Below, one piece after another: positions 47,100 through 56,524 of a DNA stretch of 64,000 bases. The translations under genes were made by a program, and so were the position numbers. The stretch is taken from NCBI GenBank assembly GCA_018780035.1, contig JADMKE010000016.1:248001-312000 (forward strand). Direction: 5' to 3'. Under the pieces are notes generated by a model. It saw only the letters and a list, made by a program, of their open reading frames with translations. It did not search any database and was not told the origin of the DNA. This DNA is from Candidatus Sericytochromatia bacterium. GTDB lineage: Bacteria; Cyanobacteriota; Sericytochromatia; UBA7694. Each line of letters starts with the position of its first letter. The first letter of the stretch is position 1.

Positions 47100-48373
47100 G
47101 GCAAGCTGGGGTCGTTGACGATGCCCATTATATAAATGATAGGATCTCCACCTATAAAGAAAAATGGACGATTGGCTTTAAAATTGAAAACACTCTCTGA
47201 ATGTCCTAAAGAGGTGTCTTCAAAAGAATCCTCAACATTAATGCCATTTTTATCTACGTTTATAACTGAAATCTGTTTTGCATCAGTCAGATAAGTAGAT
47301 CCTGAATATAGTTTGGATAGATCGAATATTTTTTCAGGTTGCTCAACCTCCAGAAGTTTGAGTAGAGAGAGTAAATCGGTTTCTGAGCGAAGTGAGAATT
47401 TGGGAATAGAGATAAAACCATCACTCCGTTTAAATTGATCAATCACACGTTTTTGATACCAATCAGGTGTTAGTTGTTCTAGCTGCTCTTGGACGCTGCT
47501 GTAAGGGCCCGGCAAAAACCAATGAAGACCCATGGTCAACACATCTAGTTCTGGATAATTACTCAAGGAATAAATAGGTCTGGTAGATATATCCTTCGGA
47601 ATTGTTAGGGTGGAAATATTGATTTGCTTGTTTCTATTTACCTCAAAGAACTGCAGTTCTTCGAGCCAAAATGGTCTGGGCCAGTGAACTTTAGGCATGT
47701 CTTTATTGGTGAAAAATGTCCTGTTTGGTTTTTCTACAAGAAAATGATCGTTTTTAAGCGGCCATTGAGGAGATTCTAAGCGTGGTTTGTTAGAATAATC
47801 AGGCACAAGAAATATAGATAGGCCCAACTTTGTGAGTAAATCTGTCATCAATGCTAATTGCGTTGGGTTTGTTTTAAGCCACAAAGAGCTATCAAAATGA
47901 CTTGCAGAATAGATTTGAAGCAATTCGTATTGATGGTTAATTTCTTCATCACTCATGTCTTGAAGATCCAAGATTTGTCTGATTTTCTGACGTGTTTCTT
48001 CAGTGCCTAAGTTATAAAAAATTATTAAAGCAGAAGTAACTAAAAGTGGAGAAAATAAGATATTTTTTGAAGGAGATTGTTTGCTTATTTTTTTAAATAA
48101 TTTAAATGCTAATTCGTTGTGTTTTTTGATTAATTTACCTTTTTTTAATTCATCTAATGCAGTGATAATTTTGCTTATATTGTTTGTATTAATTGCATCA
48201 GGTTTTTGTACCTGAAACAAAACCTTCACAGAGTCAGAAGTAAAAGAAACAGCTGACGTTGGCGAGGCCGATTGAGCTGCGGGTAAACTTTGTGGGTTGC
48301 TCGGCGGTGGCTGGCAACTTAGCAAAAACAAAGAAAGGCTCACTAGACTACTTGGCCAGATTATTCTCGACAT
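47096..48373 (-). CDS. divergent serpin-like lipoprotein (serpin 2)
   Basis: This 425-residue lipoprotein (LLSC, Cys20) is a degraded or rapidly diverging serpin. The N-terminal fold is recognisable (HNELAFKLFKKI, then NILFSPLLVTSALIIFY near 103) and so is the C-terminus (FNFKANRPFFFIGG, then IYIMGIVNDPSLP). The central conserved strand is not found. The loop hinge, VDKNGINVEDSFEDTS, does not resemble the inhibitory GTEAAA. It is AT-rich compared with neighbours. It is the last gene of the subtilase operon, just after the duplicated subtilase tail. Confidence 0.82.
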   Translation of the reverse strand: MSRIIWPSSLVSLSLFLLSCQPPPSNPQSLPAAQSASPTSAVSFTSDSVKVLFQVQKPDAINTNNISKIITALDELKKGKLIKKHNELAFKLFKKISKQSPSKNILFSPLLVTSALIIFYNLGTEETRQKIRQILDLQDMSDEEINHQYELLQIYSASHFDSSLWLKTNPTQLALMTDLLTKLGLSIFLVPDYSNKPRLESPQWPLKNDHFLVEKPNRTFFTNKDMPKVHWPRPFWLEELQFFEVNRNKQINISTLTIPKDISTRPIYSLSNYPELDVLTMGLHWFLPGPYSSVQEQLEQLTPDWYQKRVIDQFKRSDGFISIPKFSLRSETDLLSLLKLLEVEQPEKIFDLSKLYSGSTYLTDAKQISVINVDKNGINVEDSFEDTSLGHSESVFNFKANRPFFFIGGDPIIYIMGIVNDPSLP

Positions 48374-48577
48374 CTTCTAATAGCCCGCAGGATAGTGTCT
48401 TGGTGGGCGACATAGTCTTGAATATACGGATTCGGATTACTGGAGCCCTCTTGATTCTCTTCGGCTCCCCAGACACCTCGCTGGCCTTGGATATTGCGGT
48501 AGACCAGATTGATGCCCTTGTAGACCTCTATGCCTGCATTATATGTGCCCTTTGGGTTTTCAATGCTCAGAAAGAAC
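48374..48577 (-). pseudogene. duplicated, frameshifted C-terminal fragment of the subtilase gene
   Basis: About 200 bases repeat the subtilase 3' end (49722-49913) at high identity. The translated piece reads IENPKGTYNAGIEVYKGIN and then NLVYRNIQGQRGVWGAEENQ, matching the subtilase C-terminus. Relative to it there is a six-base insertion giving an extra NP, and a five-base deletion that shifts frame after YVAHQ. In the original frame the end would still read RHYPAGY then stop. No start of its own is evident. Confidence 0.88.
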
Positions 48578-48580
48578 CAC

Positions 48581-49720
48581 TTAAGGTTGGGTGGGGTCAT
48601 TGATAATGCCCATATAGAGGATGGCGTTGGTGTATCTATCGTGAAGGGTGTAGACGAAGGGCCGATTCAGTTTGAAGAGAAGAGGGTTGGCGGGAATGCC
48701 CAGGATTTGATCTGTCGCTCTGGCCTGCTGGGTGTTGATGCCCTGTTCATTCACACGGATCTGGGCACTGTGAAAACCCTCTGTTGGTTTGGGTAAACCC
48801 CATTGTACAAAGAGAGAGGCTAATGGGTGAGTTTGGGTTTCTTGCCAGCGGGGTATCCACAGTTCACCCATGGTTCGCTCTTGTAAAGAAGATTTGAGGG
48901 CGTACCACTCGCCGTAAAAGCCAGTTTGTGCCCATGCCAAAGCCGATTTGTTTTGCGGGACAATACACAGAAGCTCAAAACCCGCATGAAGGTGTTGCCC
49001 CAAGGCTTGTAGGTCCAACGATTCGGCAAAATACGTGCTTTTGGTACCGTCCAATTCTTTGGGGTTGATGCGTGGATTAATCTGCATAAAGGGAACATTT
49101 TTCTTCGCTCCACCTGCGGTTTGAAAGGGCTGGGCTTGGGTTTGATTGGTATAAAAGGGATAGCGCCAATGGGTGTTAAAAGCGGTATCTGGGCGTAAAA
49201 AAAGTGTTTGATGTGCCTCCGTATTACTTTTGTTTTCCAGATAGCGTTTGAGCAGTTCGCTGTCTATTTGGATCTGGGTTGGACTTAATCCTTCAAGGCC
49301 CAAGATTTTTCGGATGTTTTTTTGTTCACTGTCTGAGCTGCTTTGATAGTGCTGGGTGAGAAAATGGGCAATGGAGAGAGGTGAGAAAAGCAGGTTCTGG
49401 TCTTTGGGCAAGTCCTTGCTGAGGAAACGCAAGAGTTCGAAGGCCAGGTGGTTATAGCCATTGAGGAGCTGGCTGTTTTTGAGGGTTTCCAATTCTGTGT
49501 CAGTCAGACTGTTTAATAGAGGTGCAGCAATTGGCTTGGGTGTTTCTGCCGCAATGGGAGAGGGGGTTATGCCCGGCTGTGCTGTGGATTGCGCAGAAGA
49601 AGGGCTTGAAACAGTCATTCCTGATGGCCCAGGGCCACCCGGTGGAGGGGGGGTGCACCCCCCCCATAACAATAAAGAGAGCCCCAAGAGTGATTGTTTC
49701 CAGATTAACTTATTCACCAT
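48581..49720 (-). CDS. degenerate serpin lipoprotein (serpin 3)
   Basis: The ATG at 49720 lies one base after the subtilase stop and gives a lipoprotein (MVNKLIWKQSLLGLSLLLWG, then GC; Cys22) of 379 residues. A longer frame overlapping the subtilase is unlikely. The N-terminal serpin part (LNSLTDTELETLKNSQLLNG and DLPKDQNLLFSPLSIAHFL) is very close to serpin 1, and so is the end (YTNAILYMGIINDP). The middle is shorter and has lost the NTxYxxxxW strand. The loop hinge NEQGINTQQARATDQ lacks the inhibitory pattern. Classical inhibition is unlikely; a binding or decoy role is possible. Confidence 0.87.
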   Translation of the reverse strand: MVNKLIWKQSLLGLSLLLWGGCTPPPPGGPGPSGMTVSSPSSAQSTAQPGITPSPIAAETPKPIAAPLLNSLTDTELETLKNSQLLNGYNHLAFELLRFLSKDLPKDQNLLFSPLSIAHFLTQHYQSSSDSEQKNIRKILGLEGLSPTQIQIDSELLKRYLENKSNTEAHQTLFLRPDTAFNTHWRYPFYTNQTQAQPFQTAGGAKKNVPFMQINPRINPKELDGTKSTYFAESLDLQALGQHLHAGFELLCIVPQNKSALAWAQTGFYGEWYALKSSLQERTMGELWIPRWQETQTHPLASLFVQWGLPKPTEGFHSAQIRVNEQGINTQQARATDQILGIPANPLLFKLNRPFVYTLHDRYTNAILYMGIINDPTQP

Positions 49721-49721
49721 C

Positions 49722-52700
49722 TCAATAGCCCGCTGGATAGTGTCGGTATTGGTGGGCGACATAGTCTTGAATATACGGATTACTGGAGCCCTCTTGATTC
49801 TCTTCTGCTCCCCAGACACCTCGCTGGCCTTGGATATTGCGATAGACCAGATTGATGCCCTTATAGACCTCTATACCTATGTTATAGGGACCTGTGGGAT
49901 TCTCAAAAGAGAAGCCGATATAACGGGGATTCCAGCATTCAAAATTGGGATCATAAAGACCACAACTTGAGAACGGGTCAAAAGGCTGAATCGGCAATTG
50001 CTTGCTTATTTCTTGGCTATTGATCGGGGGTCCAACCCGAAACACACCATCTGGCCACTGAATATCATTTGTGTCGTTATATGTTTGAATTGTCAGACTT
50101 TCATCGGGATTGAGATTAAACACCTTCATCCAGAATGGGCCTGTACCCACAGGCGAAAATTTACTATTGGTAATCATACGTTCATTATAAACGACTCCTT
50201 GGCGCTGATCTTCGGAACCATCAGGCAAAACCTTGTTTTGAAGCCCTGGAGAGCCTTGAATGTCCCGATAGGCTGCGGTTCCATTGTATTGAGCCCGGAG
50301 TTCAAAGCCATAGGTATAGCCGCCCCCATTATTGACAAGCTCAAAACGAAACTCATTGCGCTGATCTTTGAGCAGAGGATAGCTGCCGTATTCTCCCAAA
50401 TAGGCATAATTGTCTTCGCCAGCATGAGCCGTGAGAATAAGCTGATCATTGAGGTAGACACGCCCTTCATCATTGCCCTCAATATTAAAGACACGCACAC
50501 TTTCATACTCACCGGGATTGCCACTGGGCGGAGCGGTGGGCTCAGGTGTTGGTGGAATGGCTTGAGAGACTTTTTCAACCGCCTGCTCCAGCGTCAGCGT
50601 CTGACCTGAAGCCTTGATCACGACATCGTGTACACCCGCAGGCAAATTGTCGGGAATACCCATGACAGCCAAATCATTGAGAATACTCGTGATTGGCACC
50701 AAAACAGGACCAATTTTGACTTCCAGATCGCGGATCGGCTGGGTAAAGCGGATGCCAGCAAATTCATTGGCATCAACCTGAATGCGGAATCCTGGGCGCA
50801 TCCAGCGATTGCCCACTTGGTCGTAGGCGTAATTACCTTGGGGCAAAAGCCCTACAGGGGGCAATTCCGGTGCAACAGAAAGCGTGCGAAAGCCCCGTTC
50901 AGGCAAAGGGGGCTCTTGAGCTGAAATATCTAAAACAGTTGGCGAACCGCTAAAGGCCAAACCATAAGTCCCTTCTGGAACATATACGTTGCTGTCTTTA
51001 TTCAAGGCATTGCTCAAGCGCAGATTATAACTTGTATTCCCTTGAAAATAAGCCCCACTGGCGTCATGTTGATTGGCTTGAACAAAAAACTGAGCCATCA
51101 TTCCGCTTTCGTCAATAAAACTTTTGGTATTGTCTTGTGTGGGTTGTAACTCAAGATTCATCGGAGAGCCAATCTGACCAATCATACGCATTTTTAAACG
51201 TCCAGTATTCTGGTGCAAGAAATATTTTCCTTTGATTTGAATCACAAAATCATGCCCAGGATAGATCGCAGGCTGATTGGGCTTGCCTACCTTTGTCCCC
51301 TGTTGAAACGCTTGCACATCGGTAATCACAGGAAATTTATCCGTAATCTCTTCATAATCCAAAATCTCAATGGTGTTTTCAGCCAATAAATTTCTCCCCT
51401 GACGAATAAATCCATTGCCTTTCCAACCTGTAATCACAACGGCTTTACCTTCCGTGAGGCGATTCCAGGGCAGATTGCTGATCGATTGCATTAACTGAAG
51501 AGAGCCCGTTGGGGTTTTTAAACTTTTATTGCCTTCAACCACGCCAATCCATTGCTTGGCACGGTATTTTTCTTGAAATGCCGTGTTTAAACCAGAGCTT
51601 CCACCTTGGTTGGGATCAATTGCACGGATCACAGCACTGGCCACATCGATCATTTTGCTGTCATTGTCTGTTAGGCCCAAACGCTTCATTTCGGGATTGG
51701 CCCGCACAGTCAGAAAAGAATTGCTGCGTAAAATAGCCAGAATCTGCGCAGGGGTAATATCTGGATTGCGTGATTTCATCAAGGCCACGACACCAGTGAC
51801 AAAGGGTGCTGCCATGCTGGTGCCTGAGGTCAATTTGGTTTGCTGTTTGACATCTTCATGAATAATCCGCTCGGCCGGAGCCCAGACCAAACGACTCTTA
51901 TTGAGATGGTCAAACCCTGTACCATAGCCAAAACAGCCCCAGTCCCAGACAGCCTTGCCTGTGTAATCTAAGCAATTTTTAGAAACCTCTATTGGGTTTT
52001 GAGAAGCTTCTGGATAAAACCAACCAATCAAACCAGCCTTGGTATTGTCAGGCAAACCAAACACTTGGGTATCGCGTGCAACAGTGCCATACTCTGGCGC
52101 ATTGTTTGTCAATCCTTCCTGTAACACCTCTCGAACAGGGCCCAAACTGCTCTCAAAATTCAATCCCACTCCCCCTGCCACAATTAAGTTATTTAAAGCC
52201 GGAGCCTCATAATGCCCCGCTGGATCTACTTGATAGGAACGGCTGTGCCCTTTCACAATGGTTTTGCCAAAATTGTTGGCAGGAACAATCACGGGGACAT
52301 TTTGTTGAAGCGCTTTGGTGATGGCAGCCAGCAAATCCGGGTATTCCGCAATATTGCGCCCATTTCCCCAACTTTGATTCAAACCAATAACTTGAGAACC
52401 ACTGTCTAAAGCTGCTTTCACAGCCACTGAAACTTCCTTTACTGTGCCTGCATTATAAAGCACCAAAGAGGTATTGGGAGCAGTACCAGCACTGCCACGC
52501 CCATTGTTTTTTTCGGCAAAGCCCGCCTGCAAACTTTCGATCCCATGTGTATCATGGCCTATCTGCTTCGGGTACAAAAGATGCAAATTAGCAGGATAGG
52601 TCTGGGGGGAGCCTGCATTGGGAAATGCCATATTTCGATTATTGGCAAAATCAATCCGGCGATCTTCCAACTCGGGATGAATTGTGGCTCCACTTACAGG

Positions 52701-53969
52701 GACTTTCAATCCTGGGCCATAGCCGACATCAATCCAGGCTACCTTAACCCCTGTTCCCAAAGAATAACTCCAGGCTTCAAGGGTGCGGGTATCGTGTAAA
52801 AACCAAGTGCGCCCCACCCGTTGCGCATTGGTGCCAAATCCCAAAGAGGTATCTCGCGGGCTTTTCCCTACCCCCATATAGGGGTCATCCCCCTGAATGT
52901 CATCGGAGGTGTCTAGGGGCAAAATTTGACTCTGGGCGATCGGTAAATGGGGGTTAATGCCATTCATACTCACTCGTTTAATTCTGTTGCGATGGGTCGT
53001 GAGCATGTCCATTTCAATCAACAGGGTTTGCAATGCTGCCAGAGAAGAAAGTCGTAAGTGCTGAATATTGTCCTGATACTGCTGATTATAGGCTTGAAGA
53101 ATAACCTGCGCTTGAGCCAGAGGGGCCATTTGTAAATTAGGTTTGAGATAATAAAAAGTCTGATCGTCTATTTCTAAGCTGCTATCCAGTGTCATACCGT
53201 ATAGGTTTTGAAAAAAGGGCAGATCCACGTTAGGATCCATAAATTCAACCGTTAACAAACCTGTCTCGAAATGAAGAACCGGCTCCTGATTGAATTGCAA
53301 ACTGGATAGGGAATGGCCTGCAAAATCACGGTCTCCCTCACTTGGGTCTAATGCCTGCCAAGGAGGAACAGAAACTGTCGAAACAGGTGTATATTGCTGA
53401 GAACGGCGAAAGATGGTTCCCGCCAGATCTGTTTCAAAGATGCGAATCGTGACCTGTGCTCCTGTTTCGCCAGTCATTTCTAAATTCAGCGTGTTTTGCG
53501 CCTGTAAAAGCAGTTTATTGCGCTGCATTTCCGTTTGGATTGCTACTTCCTCTTGCTCTGCCACGAGGGCAACCCCATTTAGAACACATTGCGAGAGCAC
53601 TACCGTAGCGGTTTCTGGGTGGATGCTCAAAACATAGCGTTTACTTGTATCCAGGGCAGAAAAAGTCCGTTCTAAAGCAAGTGATCCGTTTTGAAGCGTC
53701 AGCGTTTCTTCAAACACAGGCACTGCCCCTTGGGCCTGAATGTAAAAATTGTGAAGCCATTGAGGTGTAAGTTTGATCTGCCTGGGTGGATTCGACCCCA
53801 CTCCTTGCCAGCCTGTATCGATGAGTATTTCAATCGGACCAGAATAAACAGGCTGATCGCCCACAGGTAAAGGGGGTGTCGCTGGTTTTTGAGTGGGTGT
53901 CCCAGGCAAGGTACAGGCACACAGCAAGAGCAGCCCCCAGAGGATGAAATTCATGGCTCTTAGTTTCAT
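49722..53969 (-). CDS. large subtilisin-like serine protease lipoprotein
   Basis: This 1415-residue S8-family protease has a lipobox (LLCAC, Cys19). Residues 40-380 are an N-terminal extension, possibly a propeptide. The catalytic domain has Asp414 in VAWIDVGYG, His472 in IGHDTHGIES, oxyanion Asn near 565 in VPANNFG, and Ser718 in TSGTSMAAPFVTG. The triad is complete, although the Asp and His contexts deviate from the usual DSG and HGTHVAG. About 650 residues of beta-rich sequence follow, and the end is rich in aromatic residues. It is coupled to the serpin genes on both sides (ATGA upstream, one-base gap downstream). Confidence 0.93.
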   Translation of the reverse strand: MKLRAMNFILWGLLLLCACTLPGTPTQKPATPPLPVGDQPVYSGPIEILIDTGWQGVGSNPPRQIKLTPQWLHNFYIQAQGAVPVFEETLTLQNGSLALERTFSALDTSKRYVLSIHPETATVVLSQCVLNGVALVAEQEEVAIQTEMQRNKLLLQAQNTLNLEMTGETGAQVTIRIFETDLAGTIFRRSQQYTPVSTVSVPPWQALDPSEGDRDFAGHSLSSLQFNQEPVLHFETGLLTVEFMDPNVDLPFFQNLYGMTLDSSLEIDDQTFYYLKPNLQMAPLAQAQVILQAYNQQYQDNIQHLRLSSLAALQTLLIEMDMLTTHRNRIKRVSMNGINPHLPIAQSQILPLDTSDDIQGDDPYMGVGKSPRDTSLGFGTNAQRVGRTWFLHDTRTLEAWSYSLGTGVKVAWIDVGYGPGLKVPVSGATIHPELEDRRIDFANNRNMAFPNAGSPQTYPANLHLLYPKQIGHDTHGIESLQAGFAEKNNGRGSAGTAPNTSLVLYNAGTVKEVSVAVKAALDSGSQVIGLNQSWGNGRNIAEYPDLLAAITKALQQNVPVIVPANNFGKTIVKGHSRSYQVDPAGHYEAPALNNLIVAGGVGLNFESSLGPVREVLQEGLTNNAPEYGTVARDTQVFGLPDNTKAGLIGWFYPEASQNPIEVSKNCLDYTGKAVWDWGCFGYGTGFDHLNKSRLVWAPAERIIHEDVKQQTKLTSGTSMAAPFVTGVVALMKSRNPDITPAQILAILRSNSFLTVRANPEMKRLGLTDNDSKMIDVASAVIRAIDPNQGGSSGLNTAFQEKYRAKQWIGVVEGNKSLKTPTGSLQLMQSISNLPWNRLTEGKAVVITGWKGNGFIRQGRNLLAENTIEILDYEEITDKFPVITDVQAFQQGTKVGKPNQPAIYPGHDFVIQIKGKYFLHQNTGRLKMRMIGQIGSPMNLELQPTQDNTKSFIDESGMMAQFFVQANQHDASGAYFQGNTSYNLRLSNALNKDSNVYVPEGTYGLAFSGSPTVLDISAQEPPLPERGFRTLSVAPELPPVGLLPQGNYAYDQVGNRWMRPGFRIQVDANEFAGIRFTQPIRDLEVKIGPVLVPITSILNDLAVMGIPDNLPAGVHDVVIKASGQTLTLEQAVEKVSQAIPPTPEPTAPPSGNPGEYESVRVFNIEGNDEGRVYLNDQLILTAHAGEDNYAYLGEYGSYPLLKDQRNEFRFELVNNGGGYTYGFELRAQYNGTAAYRDIQGSPGLQNKVLPDGSEDQRQGVVYNERMITNSKFSPVGTGPFWMKVFNLNPDESLTIQTYNDTNDIQWPDGVFRVGPPINSQEISKQLPIQPFDPFSSCGLYDPNFECWNPRYIGFSFENPTGPYNIGIEVYKGINLVYRNIQGQRGVWGAEENQEGSSNPYIQDYVAHQYRHYPAGY

Positions 53970-55408
53970 TTTTTCACGTCCTCTGGGTTAATCAGGGTAC
54001 CCATAAAGAGAATCAGCCCAGTGGTTTCATCATGAATGGCGTAAAAGAAGGGGTGATCAGCCTTAAACTCAAATGCTGCAGGTGTATAATCTACAGATGG
54101 AACAGGGTAGTACACAACGGTGACAGCAGCAGCTTCTGTCCCTGTTTCATTGACCTTAATTCGGGTACTGTGAAGGATTTGAGAAACATAGGTCTTCTGA
54201 GGAGTTAAACGTCTAAAATTGGCTTTTATGGGATCAAAGATCTGGATAAGATTCATTTTTTCTAAAACTGCTTCTACATGGCCATTGCCATAAGTGGCTT
54301 CAAAACGCGGAAAACTGAGAGAACCACGTTTCCTATCTCTCTTTTGAAGACTTTCACCCCATTGGTTTTGATCTATCTTTTGCATTAGCTCACTTAAACC
54401 CGTTTGTTGATCAGGCAACAAAATAGTCATGGCCAAATTCAAATCCTGCCCCAAAGGCTTATAATTTAAACGTTCATAATAAAGACTCAACACCTGAAAA
54501 GAATTATAATTATCTTTAAAGTATTTAAAATATCCGTAATCATTCATAAAAATAGATTCTTTTACACTTTTATCCAAAAGTGTAAATTTATTCTTATTTG
54601 AAAGAATCTCTTCAAAGGGTGATGACCACTTGGCTTTAAAATAGACTGTATTCACCAAGATCAACAATGCTTGGCGAATTTGATCTTCACTCAGAATTTT
54701 ATCAATCAACCCCCGCGTCTTCTGCGAGATCCAGCCATTGATGGCATCTGCCACCTGCTTTGGTTCGCCCTGAAAGTCCACTAACGCCAAGCGGGCATTG
54801 TAATGCTGCCCCACTTCGCGCACATAATCAGGCAGAATCAAAATATCGTCAATGTCTGCCCAAAGTGAATTGGCTACCTCAATCTGGGAGTTCTCTTGCA
54901 TATGGTTCAGATAGCGCTGCAAGAGGCCGCTCAGGCGATTAAACTCCTCGCGAGAAAAGCCTTCCAATTCCAGCACTTTTTCTAACTCGGCCTTGCTCTC
55001 ACCTTCGGTGCCGTTATAAACCAGAGCCAGTGCCAGCATAATGCTCAGGGGGGAGATCATCAAATTCTGTAAATGACCTTCTTCAGCAAAGATCTCTTTG
55101 AAGAGCTTAAAGCCAAAAGCATTGTATTTTTGTACCAATGGGCTGTCTAACAAAGGCTGTAATTCTGCGTAACTCGGACGTGGTTGGGTCTGTGTATCTT
55201 CTGCCAACACTTTTAGCCTCGGCTCAACTGAAGGGGCTGAGGAGGAGGATGAAGGCTGTTCGGAAACAGAGGGAGAGGCCATGGGCTGGCTTGAAGTCTG
55301 GGGAGAGTGACTGCTCGCAGGGGGTACTTGTGGCAAACTGGGCTGGCAGGCCAATAAAAAGCTGAGTGCAAAAGGCAGTGTAATGGTTATGTTCAATGAC
55401 TTTTTCAT
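53966..55408 (-). CDS. canonical serpin lipoprotein (serpin 4)
   Basis: This 480-residue lipoprotein (FLLAC, Cys21) is the best-preserved serpin here. After a Ser/Pro linker it has MISPLSIMLALALVYNGTEG, the strand NTVYFKAKWSSPF near 250, and FEFKADHPFFYAIHD at the end. Its reactive-loop hinge is canonical, NETGTEAAAVTV with GTEAAA at 423-428, so it can be expected to inhibit by the suicide mechanism. Counting from the hinge puts P1 around the PVPS segment (435-438), so the likely target is not a trypsin-like enzyme (inference). The gene overlaps both neighbours by ATGA, directly before the subtilase. Confidence 0.95.
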   Translation of the reverse strand: MKKSLNITITLPFALSFLLACQPSLPQVPPASSHSPQTSSQPMASPSVSEQPSSSSSAPSVEPRLKVLAEDTQTQPRPSYAELQPLLDSPLVQKYNAFGFKLFKEIFAEEGHLQNLMISPLSIMLALALVYNGTEGESKAELEKVLELEGFSREEFNRLSGLLQRYLNHMQENSQIEVANSLWADIDDILILPDYVREVGQHYNARLALVDFQGEPKQVADAINGWISQKTRGLIDKILSEDQIRQALLILVNTVYFKAKWSSPFEEILSNKNKFTLLDKSVKESIFMNDYGYFKYFKDNYNSFQVLSLYYERLNYKPLGQDLNLAMTILLPDQQTGLSELMQKIDQNQWGESLQKRDRKRGSLSFPRFEATYGNGHVEAVLEKMNLIQIFDPIKANFRRLTPQKTYVSQILHSTRIKVNETGTEAAAVTVVYYPVPSVDYTPAAFEFKADHPFFYAIHDETTGLILFMGTLINPEDVKK

Positions 55409-56436
55409 GGGTGAACCTCATACGAAAACAAAGTAATACCTAAAGGTGTTCGATAACGCAATAAATGCAAACCAGGAGCAGTGGCAAAGGGGAAGTGAGA
55501 CAGATTTAACCAAGTAATACATACTCCCAGATGATCTATTTCAGTTTGTCCCACAGGAATCAATTGTCCATCAATGTCGACATTTACCCAGGCCGGATTG
55601 AGCATAAAGTAATGCCCTTCTATTTTTAATTGTTCACCAGACTGCACTATCACCCGCTCAATTTGCGGGGCCAAGCTCGTATCTGCGCCCTTGACCTGTA
55701 TATTCACAGACAGCCGTTGTTCTCCAGACTCAACACTCAAGGTATGCGTTCCTGAGACCTGTAAATCTGTCAAATACTGGGTGGGCAACTCCAATTGGAT
55801 GTGTTCAGGGGCAATCTGCACGACTTCCAGCGGACGCACCCCGTCGAGCAATATTCTCTGACGGGGTTCAGGGCCTGTCAAGGTTTGATGCAAAAGTCCC
55901 GGTTCATAGGTAAAGCGCATCTCGCTTTCCTGAAGTGGAGATGAAAGCGCAAAATTTCCCACAATTGTAAGTCTGAGGGGTTGGGCGCTAAAATAATCCG
56001 GCTGCCAGGCCTGTTCTCGCGCATTTAGAATGGATTTACCTGTTTCGCTCTCAAGAATATCTGCGATATAAAACAAAGGGGTCGGAACGGGAGCCGGGGC
56101 AACAAAATTGGAGCCACCGCCACCTGAATGGCTGTCACTGGGTTGAGCGGGTGTCGCTATCGGCACAGACAGAACCGAAGGAAACGCAGAAGGAAACACC
56201 GAAGGAATTCCTCTGGGCAAGGGTGAAACAGGCTTGGGTCGCTCCGCCCCTTTTTGAGTGGCCCTCGGCAATGCTTGGGATTCACTGCCAAAACCATGTT
56301 CCAATGCGGTGGGTGAAGCCGTTGGCAAAGAAACAGCCAGAGGCCCACCCGATGACGTGACTGGCTGACAGGCTGTCAAAAGGAAGAGGCCACTCAGCCA
56401 AACAGCCCCAAAACCCTTACCCGGATGTTTACTCAT
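55405..56436 (-). CDS. lipoprotein of unknown function heading the serpin/subtilase operon
   Basis: Translation from the ATG at 56436 gives a 343-residue lipoprotein (LLTAC, Cys23). Residues 25-125 are a low-complexity Ser/Pro/Ala stalk. The rest is beta-rich, and the last 130 residues look like one or two IPT/TIG-like immunoglobulin folds (VIVQSGEQLKIEGHYF, then WVNVDIDGQLIP). No enzyme motif is seen. An in-frame ATG 42 bases upstream would precede the signal peptide and is less likely. As first gene of the operon and coupled to serpin 4, it may anchor or scaffold the serpin and protease. Confidence 0.82.
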   Translation of the reverse strand: MSKHPGKGFGAVWLSGLFLLTACQPVTSSGGPLAVSLPTASPTALEHGFGSESQALPRATQKGAERPKPVSPLPRGIPSVFPSAFPSVLSVPIATPAQPSDSHSGGGGSNFVAPAPVPTPLFYIADILESETGKSILNAREQAWQPDYFSAQPLRLTIVGNFALSSPLQESEMRFTYEPGLLHQTLTGPEPRQRILLDGVRPLEVVQIAPEHIQLELPTQYLTDLQVSGTHTLSVESGEQRLSVNIQVKGADTSLAPQIERVIVQSGEQLKIEGHYFMLNPAWVNVDIDGQLIPVGQTEIDHLGVCITWLNLSHFPFATAPGLHLLRYRTPLGITLFSYEVHP

Positions 56437-56495
56437 CTCTTCTGCACCTTTAATGTCCAAGCTAAAGCCTGGAGTCACGAATCATGCCATTTGTG

Positions 56496-56524
56496 AGTAT
56501 AATCAAAGGGCGTTTATTTGTATA
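56496..56524 (-). promoter_or_regulatory. promoter of the serpin/subtilase operon
   Basis: On the minus strand TATACA (56519-56524) and TATACT (56496-56501) are 17 bases apart, 60 bases before the first start codon. The match is moderate but the spacing is ideal. Confidence 0.5.
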
